This document shows positions 29,689 through 36,212 of a stretch of 36,212 nucleotides of DNA, in pieces; position 1 is the first letter of the stretch, and each line of letters starts with the position of its first letter. A program made the translations under genes and the position numbers. The notes under the pieces are model-generated. The model was not told the origin of the DNA, searched no databases, and saw only the letters and a list, made by a program, of their open reading frames with translations. This stretch comes from Chara braunii (taxonomy: Eukaryota > Streptophyta > Charophyceae > Charales > Characeae): positions 6,240,634-6,276,845 of the forward strand of contig BFEA01000015.1 in assembly GCA_003427395.1 (NCBI GenBank), written 5' to 3'.

Positions 29689-30251
29689 CCCTAGATCAAA
29701 CAAAGTATTAAGATGACCCTGCCGGGAGCCACCTAATATCCGTTCGATGTGTAGGGAACCAAATTGTTTGTAATTGTCAATTGATCCCCAGATCAAACAT
29801 GATATTAAGATGACCCTCCAGGGAGCCACCTAATATCTGTTTGATGTGTAGGGGATATAGATTATTTATAGTTGTTAAATGAACCCTAGATCAAACAGAA
29901 TATTAAGATGACCCTCCCGGGAGCCACCTAATATATGTTTGATGTATAGGGAATCAAGATTGTTTGTAATCGTTAATTGATCCCCAAATCAAACTGAATA
30001 TTAAGATGACCCTCCCGGGAGTCACCTAATATATGTTCGATGTATAGGGGATGAAGATCCTTTGTTAGTTGACCCCTAACAGAATATTAAGATGACCCTC
30101 CCAGGAGCCATCTAATATCTGTTCGATATATAGGGGATAAAGAAATTATTTATAGTTGTTAATTGATCCCCAGATCAAATAGAGTATGAAGATGACCCTC
30201 CCGAGAGCCAGCTAATATATGTCCGATACATAGGGGATCAAAATCATTTAT
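29689..30251. repeat. Tandem palindromic array (right LTR)
   Basis: A copy of the array at 4598-5160, offset by exactly 25,091, with no difference seen. Confidence 0.8.
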
Positions 30252-30841
30252 AGCTACCCTGGGAGTTTATTTATTAAGTTAGGCAACGACATGTTAACTT
30301 ACACGGAAGGCAACGCAGATTGTCCTAGACTCAGAAGTTTGTGTACTCACCCGGGAGTACTTAATTCCCTCCTTTAATCTAATCCGATCTTTCGATAGGA
30401 GAACTCCATGGGAGACTCCTATTACCTCTGCTTTTGTCAGTTATTTGAAAACGATGTATTCCACGGAAGTATCGGATTAGTTCTTGCCTTGGTTAAATCA
30501 GTTGAAAACGTGTACTTCATGGGAGTACCGGATTAATCGTGGATTTAACTGTTTGAGTTATCAGAAAAACAAACGCACGGCATCTTCCCATCCTTGATGT
30601 TGAAGTCCAGAACTAAATAGTTACGTTGGGTAGCTTGCACGGCAAGTACCCTTTTAGTCACTCTAGACAGCGCAACGACCCCAACGGAGGCCTTCATCAA
30701 ACTGCCTTTGTTGTCTCAAAGACCAAGCAGGCTAAGTTTCCTTCTCGGTTCTTTCCTAAGTTCCTTTCCTTTCCTCAGGCAAGGTTCTCATTCCAATCAT
30801 ATAGTATTTTTCTTAGTTGATATGATTAATCTTGAAGAAAC

Positions 30842-30851
30842 CTATAAATAG
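30842..30851 (+). promoter_or_regulatory. Plus-strand TATA box, right LTR
   Basis: CTATAAATAG, the copy of the site at 5751-5760, upstream of the right-hand cassettes. Confidence 0.35.
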
Positions 30852-31674
30852 TATATCACATAAATACGCAAGCATTTTGCTAGAAGGGGTGTAGTTTGTA
30901 AGGGATATGGGGAAGGAATCGATGACGCGTACCTTACAGTTCCCTGCCTCCAGAGTTCCTCCTGAACTTCGGCAGAGCTCCTGCAATCGCCCTGCTTTTG
31001 CCGGATGAGTACAGGGTGCACATGCATTAAGTATCTATTCATAATAGATCAATGTAGTTACGTAATGAGCCAAAACNCACGCCAGCAGGTCATACCAATG
31101 CAATATCCAGAGTTGCTCTCTTTGTCTGGCGCACAGCGCCCAACCTACTGTACCATACCATCATATTGCTACAACTGGTTCACTCAACAGGAGCACTTTT
31201 GTTCTCATGCCAGTATATACCATTGCCGACCTCTCTCTTAAGTACTAGGTACGTATCTCGTCACCCTCAATCAGACCTTGATCATCCCATACAGCGCCTC
31301 ACTGTCTGGTTGTGTCCCGCACCACTTAGTACCTGTGATGCGGTGGCTATGCTGCGTCCTAAGTGTCTCGTGCGTGGACGTGGTGGCAATGCCACATTCT
31401 CAATGGTTTGCGCCCCCCCCCTCCTTATTATTTCGGCCTCACACTGCATGTGTCTAGGGCGCAACCATCAGCGTTGCTGCTTTTTCCTGGAAGAACCCGC
31501 AGGGTGGGGCCCCGGTTGTCCTTCAACCAACTGACGTGTAGCATTGTCTGAGAACCTCATCTTAGGATGCCGAGAACATGTCCTTCCCAAGGATACTTTG
31601 GTCCGCCTTCACTTAGGGCGGACACGAGGTCAGTTGAGGTCACAGGTTGCAGAGACAATAATATCTTCAACAAG

Positions 31675-31783
31675 AATAGTGATAGTAATAATAATCCTAA
31701 TAATAATAAAAATAATAATGATGACAATAATAATAATAAAAATAAAAATAAAAATAATAATTATAATTATAATAATAATTGTA
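31675..31783. repeat. Imperfect (AAT)n microsatellite
   Basis: Copy of 6584-6692. Confidence 0.9.
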
Positions 31784-33426
31784 GACTGTCAATATTCAGA
31801 TTGCTCAGTCACACTAAAAACCAGATCACACCATGGTGTCCAAAGAGCAGCATCGTACCAATATATCATTAATGGAGAAATCGTGATCCTGAAATCCCAG
31901 GATTACTGAGAATATGCTTTCACTACCATCCATGCACGTACCAAGTCTTTTCTCCCTACTTGGCATTCGACCCCCAGTTTATTCTCCATTCTGCCAAAAT
32001 CTGCCTATTAACTGACAATGCAACAGTTGACGCCATTCCTTCAACGGAGTATTTCGGGACGTTGACCGATGCAGGTAATTCCCAAAGCCAGGTATGTACC
32101 CTCACATCAGCATCATCATCATCCTCTTTCTCCATCCCTCTTTCTTACACACACATACTTGCAGTGACCTTGTGTCAGATTAGATCCTCAGGCTTAGAAT
32201 CATATGTGTTTCTATCCGTGTTTTTGATTGCGTTTTTGACTGTGCATACATCTGTGTATTTGTCTGTTTATCTGTTAGTCTGTCTCTGTTTCCACCTAAG
32301 TTATTGAGTTTGTTAGTCTTGTCTGTTTTGTCTGTTATGCAAAAAACATGAAAGTGGACGAAGCACAAAAATCCAAATTGCACAATCACACTAAAGTCCA
32401 AGTAGTCAACTCAAGAGCGAATAGCACAACGGAGCCAAAGAACCATCCTTTTGAGAATGATACACCAGATCGTGAGTCAATGTCCATGCCCAATCGGGCT
32501 ATACCAACAACAATACCCAATGTAGCTCTTTGCTGAGATGGCGCCAGGCGCCCTACCTACTCTACATGCTACCCTACAACTACATGCATGACAGCAACCA
32601 GACAACTTGACGACCAGCCAGCGATGACATCAACTCCAATGCCGACGTCCTCTTCATCAGGTACGTACTTGCTACCCCCTCTATTTTTCTTCCCACGTCC
32701 GCCTGTCTGTCTGCCTGTTGCTGTCTGTTGTTTAGTATGTTTGTCTGATTGCGTCCAGACTGTGTCTGACCGTGTGTCGGACTGTGTATCCCGGCTGTGT
32801 TCGCGACTGTGTTTCTTGCAATGCCATCTGTTTTGTTTGACTGTTAGCTTCTGTTTGATTGACAGCCTGTGTTCGTTTGGCTGCCTGTCTGCGTCCTCCT
32901 ACTGTTTGTCTGTGGTCCGTTGACCTTGAGTCAAATAATCAGATTTGCAACCCAGGTTCTCCTAATTATGAGCACATCAAAAACTCGCAAGTGATAATGC
33001 TGGTATTGTTTTATCATCATTATCGATGAAGAACCGATGTTGACATCCTATCCGGTGCTCGGTGCCCAGACCATACGTGGCGGATCCTATCTAGGCTAGA
33101 CTACGATGCCGAATGATGATGACAACAATTTACCCGAGGTACGGGCCTTCAGCGACCAATGTGGCATGCTTCCTACACCAGGTATGCTTTATGCATACCT
33201 CATAACCTCGATCCCCATACAGAAGCCACTTACATCCAAGATCACCATGCACCCCATCTGTTTTTTATTTTCGAGGCTATTTGTTGTCCGACTATCTATG
33301 TCTTCGCGTGTCCGGGCAATTTATTAGATACGAGCCACAGGTGGTGTGTTCAAAAGGGCAGGGTGATCACTCGTCCTTACTAGGCTTTTTTGCATTCGAG
33401 ATCAATAACTTGCAACATCTTTAATA

Positions 33427-33513
33427 AAAAAAAAATAATAATAATAATAAAAATAATAATAATAAAAATAATGATAATAATAATAATAATAAATAATAAT
33501 AATAATAATAATA
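33427..33513. repeat. (AAT)n microsatellite
   Basis: An expanded counterpart of 9377-9418. Confidence 0.9.
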
Positions 33514-33784
33514 ACGACAATCCCATGACGAATATATACAAGCCAACTTTCTGGTCCGGCGTGGCCATGTCCATTCAATGTTTGGCAATGCCATAGTTGC
33601 GCGGCCCATGCAATCTCAAATCAGAGTGGAACATGAAGTCAATTTCAATCCACAGGTCGAGGTGATCAGAACTGATCAAGGTCACAGTTACTAATCAGGG
33701 TGATGAACAAGGCGGGGTGTTGGAACTGATCATGGCCGTGTGCAATGCACAGTGCAAGTAGGAAATCAGAACGGTTAAGGCGAT

Positions 33785-33873
33785 AATAATAACAATAATA
33801 ATAATAATAATAATAATAATAGTAATAATAATAATAATAATAATAATAGTAATAATAATAAAAAATAATAATA
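33785..33873. repeat. (AAT)n microsatellite
   Basis: Counterpart of 9698-9790, with AGT interruptions. Confidence 0.9.
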
Positions 33874-34251
33874 ATGTAAAGGATATGAGAGGGAGCGATT
33901 TACTGATAACCAAGTAGAAGTCTAACTATTCACGCACCAAGCACATATCTCAAATGCGCCGAGATTCCGCTCGTATAAGAGCGATACAACAGATTCATGA
34001 GCCTATGTTTAAACCCCGCAGGCCACACCATCGCAGTATTTCATGTTGCTCCTATGGTATAACGCGCTGTCTACGTGATTCACTTCTACCTATCCTATCT
34101 GCGTAACAGTAGCAAAATCACCTCTTCTACGGAACCTTGCGTGCATGACATCAACACCAATGCCGACCTTCTCATACACAGGTTCGTGCTCTCTCTCTCT
34201 GCTTCTCTCACACCTACACACACACACACACACACACGCACACACTCCATT

Positions 34252-34373
34252 GATAGGATGAGCAAAAACGGATGAATCTTTCTCTGAAACGCGAAAATAT
34301 ACATTCCCACTTTTTGACTTGCTCACTCTTCCGATCTAAGTACCGTGCGGCGAGGTATGGGTGGGAGCTCCAC
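34252..34373. repeat. 125-bp inverted-repeat module, right LTR copy
   Basis: The counterpart of 10181-10303 (GATAGGATGAGCAAAA ... GCGGCGAGGTATGGG), with a few substitutions and small indels. Confidence 0.6.
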
Positions 34374-35009
34374 GCTCTCACCCTTTAGTTTTGTTGTGGC
34401 GATGTCGGGGCAGAAACCCATACAAGGGTATCTGCCCGTGTTTTTCAATGTCAGACTTTGTCTGACCTTTCCACTTAATTAGAAGACTTGATGAGATTGA
34501 CGTTGCCAGAGTTTATCAAGACTAGCGCTATGACTGAAAGACTTGAACTTTTTTGAACCTGATGTCGTCGACGCAGGACGACGCCAACATCCGTGCGGGA
34601 TAACGGGGGTCGGCACTGTCGTCCGCGGGTTTCGACGAGGCTGCGCTGGTGTGCGGTCGTGGGAAAACTAAAGTTAAACCTAATCTACCTATAATAAGGT
34701 TGCGCGGCTGTTAAGCCGCGCGATTCAGGGCCTAAGCGGGCCAAAAAGGGGTCGCCGCGGCAATATGGACCGCAGCGTGAAAAGATGGCTTAGGGTCCAT
34801 ATGGCTTTTGCGCCAAGGACCCAAGGGCGAAGGCGTCGAGGCCAGCTAAGTAGGGCAGTTGTTAACGCTGTCGGCCGTCGACCCCGCCCGCCAGCCACGA
34901 CAACAAGCAGGCTTAGCAGGCATTGCCTGCTAGGCGTTAGCAAGGGGCCTGTTGGGCACGAGGAGCCCTTCATATGGAAGGGCCGCTCCTTTTCTGATGT
35001 GAAAAGGAG

Positions 35010-35097
35010 TTAGCCCAGTAGGTATTGTCACCAGATTACCACCCCGCGGACACGGGGATCGAACCTGACAAAGTGCGCTACCGGGCTAGCTTCTTTT
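35010..35097 (-). repeat. tRNA-like repeat, inverted relative to 13086-13174
   Basis: The minus strand reads AAGAAGCTAGCCCGGTAGCG (A-box-like), then GGTTCGATCC (B box) only about 12 nt later, then ACCTACTGGGCTAAC. The boxes are too close for a real tRNA. It matches the left repeat block by block. Confidence 0.45.
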
Positions 35098-35221
35098 GGA
35101 GCAGCCCTCGATGTGATAAGGGGGAGGCCGATTTTCGGCCGTGCGATCCTCGAGATCGCGCGGCTGAGATCAGCCGCGCCGGGGTGATATGGCCCTGTAC
35201 GAGGGTGACACGCATAAATCG

Positions 35222-35280
35222 AGAAATAGTCCAAATTTTTTTTTCTTTTTTTTCTACAAAAAAAAAAAAAAAAAAAAACT
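35222..35280. repeat. Poly(T)/poly(A) inverted run
   Basis: T-rich sequence with single C breaks is followed, after CTAC, by about 20 A. It could snap back on itself or be a site of replication slippage. Confidence 0.7.
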
Positions 35281-35709
35281 TACCTGTCCTGTTACTGGAC
35301 GCGTAAGTATCCAGGTACATGCGCGATGGAGACAGCAACGATGTCGAGGTAAGTTAGTTCGTTTTTTTGTTGTTTTTCTTTTGTTTTTCTTTTTCTTTTT
35401 TTTGTGCTTTTGGTGTCATCGGGGCAAAGCGACCCGACGGGAAGTGACCGTTAGGGGGGGAAAAAGAGAAGAAAAAAAAAAAGAAGAGGAAAAAAAAAAA
35501 AACTGAACTAAACTAAAAACGAAGCGCCAGCTGGCGCAGGGAGAACTGACGGGGACTTAGTGTCCCCACGAAAAGTAACGGGCGCCCGTTTTTCAGGCAG
35601 CCCTTTTAGATTGAGGTGGAGTTTTCTTTTGTTTTTTTTTTTTTCGATTTTTTTCATTATTAGATTTTGCTTAGATTATTTTTTTGGGTTCTTTAGTTAG
35701 ATTTGGTTT

Positions 35710-35743
<34 letters not shown>

Positions 35744-36212
35744 CTCCCTTTTTTTTCTCTGGTACCCGTTCGTTTCAAACGAATGGGCCGAGATGACTGC
35801 GTCCGACTGTTCGTCGGACTTCCACCAACTCATCAGGGGGCTGAGCCCCGACAGTCCATCTGTGGGTGGGCTGACTCGCCGAATGCACATGCCGCGCAAT
35901 GCGGCCGCATTCGGAAGTTCCCATGGTGAGGGTGGGGCATGTCGTGTGTGTGTTTGTGTGTGAGAGAGAGAGAGAGAGTTCCCCTTTTGTGGCTGTAGGC
36001 TAGTCTGCGCCCTTTCGTTTGAGCAACGGGCTGCAGAACGGCGCCGTACCTGGTGCCGTAGGTGCCCAGGAACAGACGCAGGGCAGGGGGAGAAAAAAGA
36101 CCCTGTCGAGCTTGGCTCTAGTTCGACTCTGTGAAATGACTTGGGGGAAAGGGGGGGGTGCTCGTTCGTCTCTCAGACGACGAGCTGCCCCTGCCTATGA
36201 GAGAGAGACAAA

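Larger units (their letters stand above)
31125..34181 (+). repeat. Exon-like cassettes, right LTR
   Basis: Cassette 1 (31125-31248), cassette 2 (about 32538-32660, ending CATCAG|GTACGTAC), partial cassette 4 (about 33155-33181) and cassette 5 (about 34055-34181) are present in the left-LTR order. Cassette 3 is missing. Donor-like ends are kept despite substitutions nearby. Confidence 0.45.
27695..34402 (-). repeat. Right (5') LTR, interrupted at 34403
   Basis: It starts TGTCGCGG on the plus strand next to the PBS and aligns with 2601-10333. It lacks the segment matching left 7803-8867. From about 28611 to 32107 it matches the left copy with no difference seen except N bases; outside that core I see scattered substitutions and indels. 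At 34403, right after GGCGA, homology stops and an unrelated sequence starting TGTCGGGG begins. In the left copy GGCGA (10329-10333) continues as TATCTCC. The rest of this LTR lies beyond the window. Confidence 0.85.
34403..36212. mobile_element. LTR-like, hairpin-dense insertion in the right LTR (truncated by window end)
   Basis: It begins TGTCGGGGCAG directly after the target-like GGCGA, as an LTR would. It is packed with perfect inverted repeats: CGGGGCAGAAACCC/GGGTATCTGCCCG at the very start, GTCAGAC/GTCTGAC (34450-34466), GCGCGGCT/AGCCGCGC (34702-34721), AGCAGGC/GCCTGCT (34915-34931), CTCCTTTTC/GAAAAGGAG (near 34985-35010), GCGCGGCTGA/TCAGCCGCGC (near 35158-35179), GTCCGAC/GTCGGAC (near 35801-35819) and CTCG-CGTCT/AGACG-CGAG near the end. 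T-rich and A-rich runs separate them. No coding sequence is credible. The other end and target duplication lie outside the window. Confidence 0.5.

Overview
The window is eukaryotic nuclear DNA. It is almost entirely one very large, decayed Ty3/gypsy-type LTR retrotransposon lying on the minus strand, with another LTR-like element inserted in its right-hand LTR and about 2.6 kb of unrelated flank at the left. Spliceosomal-type splice sites, TATA boxes, AATAAA signals, a tRNA-Asp-type primer-binding site and abundant (AAT)n, (CT)n and (TAG)n tracts all point to a eukaryote. From memory, the RT/RNase H wording (for example SGYDQFPVYPADRP and ETDAGPTALGG) resembles elements of charophyte algae such as Chara, and more distantly some basidiomycete elements. 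I could not search, so the host is a weak guess.

Layout, read on the minus strand from right to left: 5' LTR (27695 rightward, broken at 34403 by another LTR-like sequence); PBS (27673-27692); leader with a strong splice donor (27630); ORF1, a small basic protein with a C-terminal membrane segment (26970-27482); A1 and A2, two tandem homologous ORFs of unknown function (25805-26544 and 24571-25344); gag (22782-24407); linker and aspartic protease (21592-22781); RT, RNase H and integrase (17789-21083); a 150-nt intron-like gap; ORF3, a second Gag-like gene with its own CCHC zinc knuckle (15515-17590); a polypurine tract (14988-14997); and the 3' LTR (2601-14987). Left of the LTR (339-2370) are two unidentified minus-strand ORFs in flanking DNA.

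The LTR is the most unusual part. Its inferred ends (TGTTGTG...CGCGACA) and the adjacent PPT and PBS imply about 12.4 kb per LTR, nearly all U3. A TATA box lies only about 0.5 kb from its 3' end. U3 holds a tandem array of six roughly 98-bp palindromic units, a plus-strand TATA box followed by repeated exon-like cassettes ending in CAG|GTACGT-like splice donors, long microsatellites, a 125-bp inverted-repeat module, and a stretch dense in short perfect hairpins.

Coding capacity is decayed: about twenty in-frame stops but only about five frameshifts. ORF3 keeps a single frame for 691 codons with nine stops and no frameshift. The two LTR copies are mosaic, with edges several percent diverged and a 3.5-kb core that looks identical, including N bases at identical positions. 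That core is either a gene-conversion tract or a collapsed assembly. The presence of gag, protease, RT, RNase H, integrase, ORF3, PBS and PPT is well supported; the functions of ORF1, A1/A2 and the U3 structures are unknown.
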